DNA of 64,000 nucleotides from DASVFB01 sp963815965 (GCA_963815965.1 CAWFIT010000001.1:248001-312000); one strand, 5' to 3'. Numbered from the stretch's first letter, positions 16,878-27,249 are shown. Made by a program: numbers and translations. Notes: a model not told the origin generated them from the letters alone.

Positions 16878-19231
16878 CGCCTCGCCTCCTCGATCGCCCG
16901 CCAGACTCGCTCGGGCGTTGCCGGCATCTCCAGGTCGGTGATCCCGTACGGCAAGAGCGCGTCGACGACGGCGTTCATCACTGCTGCGGTGGACGCGATC
17001 GTGCCTGTCTCCCCCACGCCCTTGACGCCGAGCGGATTCGTCGTACTGGGCGTCTCTGTGCGGCCGAGCTCGTACGACGGCAGCTCCGCCGCGGACGGGA
17101 TCAGATAGTTGACCATCGAGCCGGTCAGGAGGTTTCCGTCCTCGTCGTACACGGCCTCTTCGAAGAGCGCCTGTGCGATGCCCTGAGCGACGCCGCCGTG
17201 GATCTGCCCCTCGACGACCATCGGATTGATCACCTTGCCAACGTCGTCGACGGCGATGTAACGGACGAGATCGACCGCGCCGGTCTCCGTGTCGATTTCC
17301 ACGACCGCGATGTGCGTGCCCGCGGGCCAGCTGAAGTTCGGCGGGTCGTAGACGTACGTCGCCTCGAGCCCGGGCTCCATTCCTTCGGGGAGGTTGTGCG
17401 CCGTCCACGCCTGCAGCGCAAGCTCCTTCGTCGTCAGCGCCTCGCCGTTCGCACTGAACGTGCCGCCCTCGTACTCGAGCTCGTCCTCGGACACCTCGAG
17501 CTGATGCGCCGCGATGCGGCGCGCCTTCGCAACGATGCGCTCCGCTGCCTCGTACGCTGCGACGCCGCCGACCGTGAGGCTGCGACTGCCGTACGTGTCC
17601 ATCCCGAGCGGCGCGACGGCCGTGTCGCCGTGCAGCACCTCGATGTCGTCGTAGCCGACGCCGAGCCGGTCGGCGACGATCTGGGACACCGTCGTCTCAT
17701 GGCTCTGGCCGTGCGGCGAAGTGCCGATCAGCACCTGCACCGTCCCAGTCGGTAGGAAGCGGACGGTGGCCGCGTCCCAGCCGCCCGCGCTGTAACGGAT
17801 GGCGCCGAGGATGCGCGAAGGCGCGAGCCCGCACATCTCGAGGTAGGTAGAGAAGCCGACTCCCAGCTCTTTCGTGTCACCGCGCTTGCGGCGTTCCGCC
17901 TGCTCCCGGCGCAACCCGTCGTAGTCGAGTAGCTCGAGCGCAGCGTCGAGGTGGGCCTCGTAGTCGCCGGAGTCGACGGTCAGGCCGGACGCCATCGTCG
18001 ACGGGAACTCACGGATGAAGTTGAGCCTACGAAGCTCAACGGGATCCTTGTCGAGCTTGCGCGCGAGCGCGTCGACGGCCCGCTCGATCGCGTAGGTCGC
18101 CTCCGGCCGCCCGGCGCCACGGTACGCGTCCGTCGGCGTCGTGTTCGTGAACACACCCGTGCATTCGAAGTCGTACGCGGCGGGATCGTACGACCCGCCG
18201 TAGATCCACGCGCCGAGCAGCGGGACGCCCGCCGTGACGAGCTGGAGGTATGCGCCCATCCCGACGACGAGGCGCACGCGCACCGCCCGAATCTTCCCTT
18301 CCGACGTCGCCGCGAGCTCGATCTCCTGCACCTGGTCGCGGCCGTGAATCGTCGCGAGATATGCCTCGCTCCGCGTCTCGATCCATTTGATCGGCCGACC
18401 GATCCGCCGCGCAAGCGCGATCGCGAGCGCTTCTTCCGCGTAGACGTTCAGCTTCGAGCCGAAGCCGCCGCCGACGTCGGGCGCGATCACACGGAGCTTG
18501 GCCTCCGGGATCCCGGTCACCATCGAGAGCGTCACGCGCGCGATGTGCGGAACCTGAGTCGCCGACCACATCGTCAGCTCACCGGTGGCGGGGAACGGCT
18601 CGACGAGGACACCGCGCGGCTCGATCGCGTTCGGAATCAGTCGCTGCTGGCGATACCGCTGCTTCACGGTGACGTCAGCTCGGTCGAACTCCTCGTCGAC
18701 TGCGCCGGCCGAAAGTGCCCAGGTGTAGCAGCGGTTCGTGCCGAACTCCTCGTGCACGAGCGACGCACCCTCCGCGAGCGCGCGCTCGGGATCGACGACG
18801 ACCGGCAACTGCTCGTAGTCGACTTGCACGAGTTCGGCTGCGTCGCGCGCAGCCTCGCGGCTCTCCGCGATCACGACCGCAACGCCGTCGCCGACATAAC
18901 GCGCCTCGTCGACGGCGAGCGGGCGATGGTTCGGGTGATTCGTATCCTCGGTCGGGAGCCACGCGCACGGAAGCGACGCCTGCCACTCGTCGGTGAGCTC
19001 CTCGCCGGAGAACGCGGCGATCGCTCCCCGGTGTGCGAGCGCGCCCGAGACGTCGACGCTACGGATCCGCGCGTGCGCGTACGGGCTGCGCACCACGCTC
19101 ATCCACACCATGCCGGGAACGCTCATGTCGTCCACGTACTTGGCCCGCCCGGTGAGGAGAGCCATGTCCTCCTTGCGATCGACCGCGGTGCCGACGATCT
19201 GGCCGACCTGAATCTCGGTAGGAGTCGCCAT
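16874..19231 (-). CDS. Molybdopterin-binding large subunit, form II CoxL-like
   Basis: 785 residues from ATG 19231, which lies two bases after the small-subunit stop. The protein starts with the TAVDRKEDMALLTGRAKYVDD pattern and has the VIAPDVGGGFGSK and GQSHETTVSQIVAD molybdopterin-binding regions. The active-site loop reads AYRGAGR, the form II signature, not the AYRCSFR loop of true CO dehydrogenases. It therefore probably hydroxylates an aromatic, purine-like or other organic substrate instead of CO. No coxG/coxD/coxF maturation genes lie nearby. Longer N-terminal readings run into the small-subunit gene and are rejected. Confidence 0.92.
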   Translation of the reverse strand: MATPTEIQVGQIVGTAVDRKEDMALLTGRAKYVDDMSVPGMVWMSVVRSPYAHARIRSVDVSGALAHRGAIAAFSGEELTDEWQASLPCAWLPTEDTNHPNHRPLAVDEARYVGDGVAVVIAESREAARDAAELVQVDYEQLPVVVDPERALAEGASLVHEEFGTNRCYTWALSAGAVDEEFDRADVTVKQRYRQQRLIPNAIEPRGVLVEPFPATGELTMWSATQVPHIARVTLSMVTGIPEAKLRVIAPDVGGGFGSKLNVYAEEALAIALARRIGRPIKWIETRSEAYLATIHGRDQVQEIELAATSEGKIRAVRVRLVVGMGAYLQLVTAGVPLLGAWIYGGSYDPAAYDFECTGVFTNTTPTDAYRGAGRPEATYAIERAVDALARKLDKDPVELRRLNFIREFPSTMASGLTVDSGDYEAHLDAALELLDYDGLRREQAERRKRGDTKELGVGFSTYLEMCGLAPSRILGAIRYSAGGWDAATVRFLPTGTVQVLIGTSPHGQSHETTVSQIVADRLGVGYDDIEVLHGDTAVAPLGMDTYGSRSLTVGGVAAYEAAERIVAKARRIAAHQLEVSEDELEYEGGTFSANGEALTTKELALQAWTAHNLPEGMEPGLEATYVYDPPNFSWPAGTHIAVVEIDTETGAVDLVRYIAVDDVGKVINPMVVEGQIHGGVAQGIAQALFEEAVYDEDGNLLTGSMVNYLIPSAAELPSYELGRTETPSTTNPLGVKGVGETGTIASTAAVMNAVVDALLPYGITDLEMPATPERVWRAIEEARR

Positions 19232-19233
19232 CG

Positions 19234-19701
19234 TCAGACCTCCACAGCGCGGGCCGCAGCCCGTACCGCGCGGACGATGTTGTGGTAACCGGTGCAGCGG
19301 CAGAGGTTGCCCTCCAGCGCGTGCCGGATCTCCTCCTCGCTCGGGTTGGGAGTCTCGCGGAGCAGGCTGACCGTGGCCATGACGAAGCCGGGCGTGCAGT
19401 AGCCGCACTGCAGTCCGTGCTCCTCGCGAAAGGCCTCCTGCACCGAGTGGAGCGACCCGTTCGTCGCCAGGCCCTCAATCGTCGTGATCTCGCGCTCGTC
19501 CACCTGAACGCCGAGCAAGGTGCATGACTTCACCGACTCGCCGTCCAGCAGAACCGTGCACGAGCCGCACGAGGACGTGTCGCAACCGACGTTCGTCCCT
19601 GTAAGTCCGAGCCGCTCGCGCAGCACATAGACGAGCAGTTCGCGCGGGTCGAGTTCGAGCGCGTGCTCTGCCCCGTTGACCGTGATCGAGACGCGTCTCA
19701 C
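19234..19701 (-). CDS. [2Fe-2S] small subunit of the molybdenum hydroxylase (CoxS-like)
   Basis: 155 residues from a GTG at 19701 with a near-perfect AAGGAGGCGGA site. The plant-type ferredoxin cluster motif GCDTSSCGSCTVLLDG is near residue 40, and the second cluster motif (CGYCTPG and CRCTGY) occupies the C-terminal half. It relays electrons between the molybdenum centre and FAD. It is the first gene of the S-L-M operon. Confidence 0.93.
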   Translation of the reverse strand: MRRVSITVNGAEHALELDPRELLVYVLRERLGLTGTNVGCDTSSCGSCTVLLDGESVKSCTLLGVQVDEREITTIEGLATNGSLHSVQEAFREEHGLQCGYCTPGFVMATVSLLRETPNPSEEEIRHALEGNLCRCTGYHNIVRAVRAAARAVEV

Positions 19702-19944
19702 TCCGCCTCCTTTCGGCCGTTGGAAACCGGCGCCGAGCATACCGGCCCCGGTTCGTACGCGCGGCATTGATCACCGACTTGTCCGCTGCCATATGTTCCC
19801 GAGGCGGCGGATCTCCGCGCGGAGGCCACACCTTTTCGTCAGGACGCCGGTTAGCGGCGATCTAGTCGCTTCGTAGCCGACGTCTAGCGGGCCACTCCAG
19901 ATTGTGGGTCAAGAGCAATGGAGTCGACCGAAGGAGGAAAGACG

Positions 19945-20154
19945 ATGAAGATCCGCGCATTGATTATCGCAGCGACGATCGCCGCCGCGACGGCGTCCCT
20001 CACGGCTCCGACCGCGCAGGCGTGCGTGATCTACGACAACGACGGATGCATGCCCACTGTCGTGACGAACCAGCCTTCGACCGGCGTCGTGAAGCACAAG
20101 GTAACTCTGCCGGCGCGCCATCACAAACGGCACACGCGCCGGCTCGAGCGGTAG
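19945..20154 (+). CDS. Small secreted protein of unknown function
   Basis: 69 residues from ATG 19945 with AAGGAGGAAAGACG. A clear signal peptide (MKIRALIIAATIAAATASL, cleavage likely after AQA near residue 26) is followed by a 43-residue mature part that begins CVIYDNDGC, giving two close cysteines, and ends in a very basic His/Arg-rich tail (RHHKRHTRRLER). If the first Cys is not a lipobox (AQAC is a weak match), the pair may form a small disulfide loop. No family was recognised. It is monocistronic and followed by a hairpin. Confidence 0.7.
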   Translation: MKIRALIIAATIAAATASLTAPTAQACVIYDNDGCMPTVVTNQPSTGVVKHKVTLPARHHKRHTRRLER

Positions 20155-20176
20155 ACCACACGAGTCGAACCGACAC

Positions 20177-20203
20177 GCGGCCACGGCGCCCAACCGTGGC
20201 CGC
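20177..20203. terminator. Bidirectional hairpin terminator
   Basis: Perfect 10-base stem GCGGCCACGG (20177-20186) with 20194-20203, loop CGCCCAA, between the small secreted gene and the convergent heme peroxidase gene. Confidence 0.8.
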
Positions 20204-20215
20204 GGCGCGTCGGAG

Positions 20216-21739
20216 CTACGACTGATCCGGAGATTGGGACGCCGCCGAACCCGGCTGCGGGCCGAGCGTGAACGTCACGAGATCGGCGAGTGTGAACTTC
20301 CCTGGTTCCGCGGCCGGCAGATCGGGCGCCCACGTCGGGTCTGCATTCACGTACGAGAAGCGGTCGCCCTTCAGCAGCCCGAGCAAGACCTCCGCGACGA
20401 TGCGTCCGCCGACTGGACCGAGTCGTTCCCCGCCGCCGTCCTCTGCCTCTCTGAGGATGTAGTACCAGAGGGGCGCACGGCCGCTGAAGAGCCCGTCGAA
20501 TTGTGTCGAGCCGAGCGTCGGGATGAGGATCGGCTCCAGCCCCATCGCCTGCGCGACGCGCTCTCCGGTCGGAAGTCCAAGGGCTCGGCCACGGCGCAGG
20601 TTCCTTTCGGCAAGCGAGTGCGGCTGACCGGTGGCCGGGACGTAGCGGAGTCGTTCGGCTAGCTTCGTGTCGATCTTGCGGGCGTGCTGGAGATTGCTTT
20701 GGTCGCCGACCTCGACGAAGAACGACCAGTCGATCGTGAAATCGCTCGGCAGCGGTCGAAACCCCCGCAGATCGCCTTGTTCGTGAAGGAGTCGGCCGCG
20801 CGTGAAGATAGGAACCTCGCGTTCGGTGCCTGAGTTCAGCCGGTAGTCCGGCCGGATCATCGAGTGCCCGAATCGGTATGCCGCGACGGAGAACTCGACG
20901 GGCATGAACGGGGCGCGCTGCCAGTTGTAGAAGAGAAGCTTGATCTCGCGGCGCCGACCCTTCGCTCCCCCGCCGGCGGGATATGTGTGGTCGACCAAGA
21001 TGTTGTCGACCACCTCTTTGCCGACGATGCGACACAGGAAATCGTGGACGACGAGCCACTGGTAATGCCACTGCGTAACACGCTGCGCCTCGATGAAGAG
21101 ATCGTCGCCTTCAAGGACTGGAAACCGCTTGCGGACGACCTCGACGACCTTGTTGTGGAACTTGAGAAACACGAGATGAAGCTGCGACACGATGATGTTT
21201 TCGTCGTTGCGCGGATCGCCGATCAGCGCGCGACCGCGGGGCAGTCCGTGATCGTCGGGCCGGAGCTTGTTTCGTGGAAGGTCGTCGTCGCCAGCTTCAT
21301 TCTCGCCGATCAAGAAGGTCGTCTTTCCTCCGTCGACGTCGGGGTTGTACAAGAAGGGATTGTTGTTCGGCCCGTCGCCATAGAGGCTGTCGAGGTCGAG
21401 TCGCGGCGTCCGGAAGTCCCTCAGGCCGTCCGGGTCCTGGAGCCGCTGCAGGCTCGACACCGGATCGAACGTAATGTCGTGGTCGATGAACTGGCCGAGG
21501 TACGTGAAGCCCGCGGGAATCGGCCCGTCGAAGCTCGTGTCCTGTTGGTCGTCGTCCTCGTCACGGCTGTCTTTCGGCTCGAGCATCAGCCGAGCGAGGT
21601 CATCCAGACTGCCGAGATCGCTGTCGGCGATTTCGAACGGTGGGAGATAGCGAAACATCCTCCCGTACCGCCCCTCGAGAAAGACAGAACGCGGCACCAG
21701 ATCCGAGCCGCGCGGTGCAGTCGGATGGTACTGCGGCAT
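20216..21739 (-). CDS. Animal-type heme peroxidase family protein
   Basis: 507 residues. Peroxidase-cyclooxygenase superfamily signatures are present: the distal His region YLGQFIDHDITFDP near residue 85, the calcium/cofactor segment around the DLDSLYGDGP loop, the helix NIIVSQLHLVFLKFHNKVVE near residue 185, and a proximal-side region FGHSMIRPDYRLN near residue 285. No signal peptide is seen. Bacterial members oxidise halides, fatty acids or phenolics using peroxide; the substrate is unknown. ATG 21739 has GAAAGGAT upstream. It lies 65 bases after the small paralogous gene on the same strand. Confidence 0.88.
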   Translation of the reverse strand: MPQYHPTAPRGSDLVPRSVFLEGRYGRMFRYLPPFEIADSDLGSLDDLARLMLEPKDSRDEDDDQQDTSFDGPIPAGFTYLGQFIDHDITFDPVSSLQRLQDPDGLRDFRTPRLDLDSLYGDGPNNNPFLYNPDVDGGKTTFLIGENEAGDDDLPRNKLRPDDHGLPRGRALIGDPRNDENIIVSQLHLVFLKFHNKVVEVVRKRFPVLEGDDLFIEAQRVTQWHYQWLVVHDFLCRIVGKEVVDNILVDHTYPAGGGAKGRRREIKLLFYNWQRAPFMPVEFSVAAYRFGHSMIRPDYRLNSGTEREVPIFTRGRLLHEQGDLRGFRPLPSDFTIDWSFFVEVGDQSNLQHARKIDTKLAERLRYVPATGQPHSLAERNLRRGRALGLPTGERVAQAMGLEPILIPTLGSTQFDGLFSGRAPLWYYILREAEDGGGERLGPVGGRIVAEVLLGLLKGDRFSYVNADPTWAPDLPAAEPGKFTLADLVTFTLGPQPGSAASQSPDQS

Positions 21740-21803
21740 ACCGAATCCTTTCTCGCGACTCGCGACTCGCGACCCGCCTGACGTTGGGGAGTCGACTTAC
21801 GGA

Positions 21804-22182
21804 TTACTTGAGCAGAACCGGCTGGGCCCAGAGCCGCGACTGCTGCTTATTGTCCTCCAAGAAGAGCGCGATCGCCATCGCGATCGCCGGTCCTTTCGTC
21901 AAGCCGCACCTCGGATGCCTGGAGCGCGCGCAACTTCCAATACTTCTCCGGCGGCTCACCGGGTGTCTCGCTGGGGCGCGTGCCCATCTCAAAGCCAGGC
22001 CGGCCGGTCATCGTCGTTATCTGCGCCGCAACCGCGTCGCCGCCGTCCTGCTTTTGGACGATCCAAACGCAGATGTGGACGACGTCGCCGTACGAAGGCC
22101 CAATCGCGTCCACGTGCATGTCTTTCGTGAGCGGATCTTGGAAGAGCTTGAGCTCTTCGTCGAAATTCCCTCCCGTCCCCAT
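21804..22182 (-). CDS. Small protein of the MGTGGNFDE family, copy 1, frame broken once
   Basis: Repaired length is about 125 residues. The N-terminus MGTGGNFDE is identical to that of the neighbouring gene; then come VVHICVWIVQKQDGGDAV and, after a single extra base at about 21899-21903, a tail GPAIAMAIALFLEDNKQQ ending LWAQPVLLK. This tail aligns with GSATAVAIGAFYDN and the FVWSEPVWLEVQ ending of copy 2. No known domain was recognised and no membrane segment is certain. Its upstream DNA is a 96% copy of the corresponding DNA of copy 2, so the pair arose by duplication of a segment that includes the end of the large regulator gene. Confidence 0.6.
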
Positions 22183-22309
22183 GCCTCACCGCCAATCCGA
22201 GCCCCCACGGCTCTTCTCGTTTACACCAACGCACCGAATTGCGACCGGATCTTTCCGGCTGTGACGACATTGCCCTTTCGCTGGTGCAAATGCAACCCCT
22301 CGACGGCGA
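22175..22309. repeat. 135-bp direct repeat, copy B (relic of regulator 3' end plus leader of copy 1)
   Basis: It matches 22802-22936 with about six substitutions and no gaps. It contains the first codons of the small gene, the intergenic spacer, and a relic of the large regulator's C-terminus that still reads GLHLHQRKGNVVTAGKIRSQ and ends with the same stop at 22221-22223. Confidence 0.9.
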
Positions 22310-22357
22310 GGCACGAGACGCTTACCCGCCACGAGGAGAACGGTTCCGGACGACTGA

Positions 22358-22809
22358 CTAAGCCGGCGGCGCGTCGTCCTGTTGCACTTCGAGCCATACG
22401 GGCTCGGACCAGACGAAGGCTCTCCGCATCTCATCTCCTAACGAGTTGTCGTAGAAAGCCCCGATCGCGACGGCGGTTGCGGATCCGGTGACAAAGTTCG
22501 TGTTCTCCGTCTCGTCGCGGTCGTCCAAGTCCATCTCCCAGTGCGCGATGTCAGTCCCCAAGTTCGTAGGTGTCCGCCATGTCGGTGCATCCCTTTTCGT
22601 GCATCTCGGTGCCCTTCCCCGGACCCATCGCGTTGGCGATCGCGTCGTCTTGCTCCCGGGTCCTCGGCACGCTGGAAGACCCAGACGCACAACTCGATCA
22701 CCCGGGTGACCGATTTCTTCAACGGACCGCCGGCCTTGACGACTTGGTGGCCGAGGGCCGCGTCGCGCACTACCTCGAGCGTTTCATCGAAGTTTCCGCC
22801 AGTCCCCAT
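22358..22809 (-). CDS. Small protein of the MGTGGNFDE family, copy 2, frame broken twice
   Basis: Repaired length is about 149 residues. It reads in three consecutive frames that join when one base is removed near 22655-22662 (giving AEDREQDDAIANAMGPGKG) and one in the CCCC run at 22556-22559 (giving TYELGTDIAHWEMDLDDRDE). Each joined piece reads as ordinary protein. It shares MGTGGNFDE, a CVW core and the C-terminal AVAIGAFYDN/WSEPVWLE pattern with copy 1 but is otherwise strongly diverged. No family was recognised. It lies 38 bases downstream of the large BTAD/cyclase regulator and is probably co-transcribed with it. Confidence 0.6.
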
Positions 22810-22936
22810 GCCTCACCGCCAATCCGAGCCCCCACGGCTCTTCTCGTTTACACCAGCGCACCGAATTGCGACCGGATCTTTCCGACCGTGACGACATTGC
22901 CCTTTTGCTCGTGCAAATGCAACCCCTCGGCGGCGA
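22802..22936. repeat. 135-bp direct repeat, copy A (functional junction)
   Basis: Parent copy of the repeat at 22175-22309, offset 627 bases. It spans the true 3' end of the large regulator (stop at 22848), the spacer and the start of the copy 2 small gene. Confidence 0.9.
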
Positions 22937-25900
22937 CTTCGGCCGCTTCTTCTTCGCGTCCCGCCTCCTGGAGGATGCGCGCCAGGTCGACGAGCGTGTC
23001 GCCGCGGTGCGCGAGAAAGTCGGTCTGCTCGCCGATCGCGACCGCCTCCCGCGCCAGCGCCTCGGCCTCGCTCGTGAGGCCGCGCCGCGCGAAGATCGCC
23101 GCCTGCACTCCGCGCCAGAGCAGCTGGGTGAGTAGGTCGTCCGGCTCGGCGAGGCTGGCACTCTCCGCCGTCAGCTCTTCTGCTTCCTCGTCGCGGCCCT
23201 GCGCGAGCACCGCCCGGGCGAGGAAGGCGGCGGTGGTCGAAAGGACGGACTGCTCGCCCATCTCCCGCAACGTGCAGTACCCGCCGCGCAGGCTGCGCTC
23301 GGCCGCCGCGGGATCGTCGGCGAGGAACTCCATGACGGCTTCGTTGTGGGACGTCGCAGCGTTGAGCGTCGGTCCGAGATCCTCGAAGACCGCGTTGCTC
23401 TCGGCCAGCAGCGAGCGCGCGAGCTCGAAGTTTCCCGTCATCGCATGAAGGCCGCCGAGGTGGCGAAGGAGGAGCGCCTCCGACTCGCTATGTCCGCTCA
23501 CTTCGCTGCGAATCTCCTCACAGCGGTTGATGCCCTCCGCGACAGGCGTCGGCCCAAACCAGAGCGCCGACGCGATCCACGTGAGCAGCTCCGCGCGCGC
23601 GTGCTCGTCGCCGGCAAGGCTCGCGTGCGCCGCAGCCCGTTCGAACGCCTCGCCCGCCGCGGCCGCATGCGCGCGGTTCCAGTGCAGCCACGCCTGCAGC
23701 CGCCAGGCGCCGCAGAGACCCGCGTGGTCGTTTTGGCGCTCGAAAACCGGCATGACGCGCTCAACCACGCCGGCGACTTCGCCGATGCCTCCGTCGGCGA
23801 CGCGCCGCAGCCGCAGGAACTGCTGATGGACAAGAACGCGCGCTTCAGCCTGCTCGTTGCCCGCCTCCTTCGCAGCCTGCATGGCACGGTCGAGGACAAC
23901 GCTCGGCCTCCTTCAGCTCACCTTCCTCGATGAGCGCTGCGCCGAGCTCGGATAGCAAGTCGACTTGGCCCGGGCTGTCCGCCACAAGCAGAGCCGCGGC
24001 GCGCTTGAGCAGCCCGACCGCCGCGTGAAGGTCGCTGCGCGCGAGCGCCCGGCGCCCGGCCGACCCGAGTCGTAGTGACGCCTTCGCGCCGAGCTCGGTC
24101 AGCTCCTCCTCGGGCGATCCGATCTCGACGCGGCACCGGTATGCCTGCTCGAAGTGGTAGCCGACGATCTCCTCGCGGATCCGAGCGCCTGTCGTTCGCT
24201 CGAGCCACGTGGCAAAGCGCTCGTGCAGGGCGGCGCGAGTCGACTTCGCGAGCGACCAGTACGCGGCGTCCCGGATCAGGAGGTGCCGGAACCGGTACGC
24301 CTCGTCGCCGGGGAAGTCCGAGCGAGTCGGCCGGATGATGTCACGGCGGACGAGTGACGCCAGATTGGTCTGGAGGGAGGCATCGGAGGATTCGGGTGCG
24401 AGCTCGCGGAGCGCGCCGTAATGGAACACGGCGCCCTCGACGGAAGCTCGTACGACCAGAGCCCTCTCGCCGGCCGGCAAGCGCTCGAGTCGCGCCGCGA
24501 GGAACGCGTTGATTTCCTGGGGAACGCCCAGTTCGGCGAGGTCGTCTGCGAGCCACCCACCGGCCGTCCTCCCACGAGAGGCGTTTGTCGTCGACCAGCA
24601 TTGCGAGGAGCTCCTCGGTGAAGAGCGCGTTGCCCTCGGCAGCATCGGCGATTCGCTTCTCGACCTCGGCCGGGAGAGGCCCGCGGCCGAGCAGGTTTGC
24701 GATCAGGCGCCGACTGTCGTCTTCGCGCAAGGGGTCCAGCGACGTCGTCGCGGCGTGCCGCTTGCCGCCGCCCCAGCCGGGGTGACTGTCGAACAGCTCG
24801 GGCCGCGCCACGCAGAGGAGCAAGACCGGCGCGTCGCGCGATTGGTCCGCGAGATAGTCGACGAGCTCGAGGAACGTGGGCTCCGCCCACTGCAGGTCGT
24901 CGAACACGACGACGAGCGGCCGGCGCCGAGCGAGCGCCTCGAAGAGCTTGCGGAAGGCCCAGAAGGTCTGCTCGCCGATCACGATCCCTGAACCGCCGAG
25001 ACCGAGCGCCTCCGAGATCAGCTCGGCAACCAGGGTGACCCTCTCCTCGTCGGGAAGCAGCGCGGCGATTGCTGCGCTCGACGGCTCTGCCTCGGCCGGT
25101 CCTTCGGTGCGGACGATGTCGCGCACGACCTCGAGCAGCGGCCAGTACGTGATGCCCTCGCCGTACGGCAGGCAGCGGCCGTGGAGCACCATGGCGTCCG
25201 TCCCGATCTCGCGGGCGAACTCCTGGATCAGGCGCGACTTCCCGACTCCGGCCTCGCCCAACACGGTCAGGAGATGACACTGTCGATCCTGGACGACGCT
25301 TTCGAATGCGTTCAGAAGCGCAGTGAACTCCTGCTCGCGGTCGACCAGCGGCGTGTCGAATCGACGGGCGCGGCCTGGGGCATGTGGGCGGACTTCGACG
25401 AGTGCGAACCCGCCTAACGTCTCGCCTCCTTTCACGACGCGGCCAGAGACTCGCTCCGTCACGACTGCGTCGCGCACGAGTCGATGCGTCGCTTCGCTGA
25501 GAAGGATCTCGTCCGTCGCTGCCGCCTCCTCGAGGCGCTTCGCGACGTTGACCGCGCGACCGGTCACGATCAGATGGCCCTGCAGGTGGTCGCCTGCCAT
25601 GACCTCACCGGTGTTGATCCCGATGCGCCCCTGCAGACGTATGCCCCAGGTTCGGTCGAAGTCCTTGTCGAGCTTCGCGAGCGACTCGCGCATCTCGGCG
25701 GCAGCCCGCACCGCACGCAGCGCGTCGTCCTCGTGCAGGACGGGCACGCCGAACACAGCCATGACGGCGTCGCCGATGAATTTCTCGACGATGCCGCCGT
25801 GCCGCGTCACCGCGGATTGCATCGCCCGGAAGTAGTCGGACATGATCAGGCTCAACGCTTCCGGTTCAAGCTCGTGACCCAGTCGCGTCGACTCGACCAG

Positions 25901-27249
25901 GTCCGCAAAGAGGATGGTGACGGTCTTTCTCACTTCACGCGCGACCGGTTGTGCGCGTGCTCGGGCGAGCACGTGAGCCTGCCCGCGCTCGCGTAGCTCG
26001 AATTCGGTTTCGATCGCCTGGGCGGCGCGGTGTCCGACGACGATGTCGCCGGGCTGCGCGAAGACCGACGAGCCGTGCCGACGCTGTGACCGGAGTGCCC
26101 ATCACCAACGAACCCGGCCGGCCGAGGATCACGTCGCCGCTCTCGAGGGCCATCCGCAGGGAGATCGTCTCGCCGAACATGCGCGCCAATCGACCCTGCG
26201 TTGCGAGTGCGGCCCTGGCCGCATGGGCTGCGTGATCGTTCTGCTCGACGGCCGCTGCTCCGAACGTTGCGAGCAGAGCGCCGACGAGACCTTTCTCCAC
26301 CGTCCCTCCTTCTGCCTCGATCTCGACGGCCGCTTCGGCATGGAGACGGTCGAACAGCATCGCGGTCTGCTCCGGGTCCTCGTCCGCCTCGTTCGTCGTT
26401 CCCATGGCGGCGAAGAGGACGGTGACGCGCTTGCGCTCGACCGGGGACGGAGGAGGAGTCGGTTGGGCAACATCGGCTGGAGCGTCTGCGACCAGGGGCC
26501 GCCCGAGAGGGGCGTCGATCGCGGCGTCGTGGTTGAGGATCTGTTTCTCGAGCCGCTGGAGGTTTGCACCCGGCTCGATGCCGATCTCGTCGAGCATCGC
26601 GCGGACGTTCCGGTAGACCTCGAGCGCTTCGGTCTGTCTCCCCGAGCGGTAGAGCGCCAGCATCTGCTGCTCCCTCAGCCTCTCGCGGTGCGGATTCGAG
26701 GCGATCAGCGCCTCCAGTTCGCTGATGAGCTCGGCGTGGCGGCCGAGCGCCAGGTCTGCCTCGATTCGCTCCTCGAGCGCAGCGACTCGTAGGTCGTCGA
26801 GACGGCCGCCCTCGATCTGCGCGAACGGCTCGTTTGCGAACTCCGCCAGAGCCGGACCTCGCCAGAGGTCGAGCGCCTCGCGGAGCACGAGCGCCGCACG
26901 CTCTGGATCGCCCGCGGCGAGCGCATTGCGACCTTCCTTGGAAAGCCGCTCGAACCGGAGGAGGTCGACGCTCTCGGTTTCTGCCTCGAGGACGTAGCCC
27001 GGCGGCGCGGGTCAGGAGCGAGGCCTCCGGCACGAGCTTGCGCAATCGCGAAACGTAGACCTGCACGCTCGTCACGGCAGTTTCCGGCGGATCCTCGCCC
27101 CAGAGCTCGTCGATCAGCCGCTCGCGCGAGACGACGCGGTTCGCGTTCAGGATCAGCAGCGCAAGCAAGGCCCGCTGCTTCGCGCCTCCAAGCGGGAGCG
27201 GGCCCTCGCTTCCCAGAGCCTCCAACGGTCCCAGGACCCGGTACTCCAT
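22848..27249 (-). CDS. Giant BTAD - cyclase-homology (x2) - AAA ATPase - TPR regulator, frame broken four times
   Basis: Repaired length is about 1465 residues from ATG 27249 (AGGAGG site). Order: SARP winged helix (about 1-90, SRERLIDELWGEDPPETAVT); BTAD helices (about 100-245); a degenerate class III cyclase domain (about 273-420, VTVLFAAMG lacks the first metal Asp); a second cyclase domain (about 440-620, VTILFADLVEST, GDAVMAVFG, VNVAKRLE) that keeps both metal Asp and the transition-state Asn/Arg; an AAA/NB-ARC ATPase (Walker A GEAGVGKSR near 665, Walker B LVVVFDDLQWAE); then TPR repeats. Single extra bases near 27000, 26066, 24550 and 23899 break the frame. It is a signal-integrating regulator; whether it makes cAMP or only binds nucleotide is unknown. 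Confidence 0.8.

Noticed and set aside
22697..22708. TCACCCGGGTGA palindrome like the island's operator
   Set aside because: It lies inside the coding region of the copy 2 small gene, far from any start, so it is likely chance or coding-driven.
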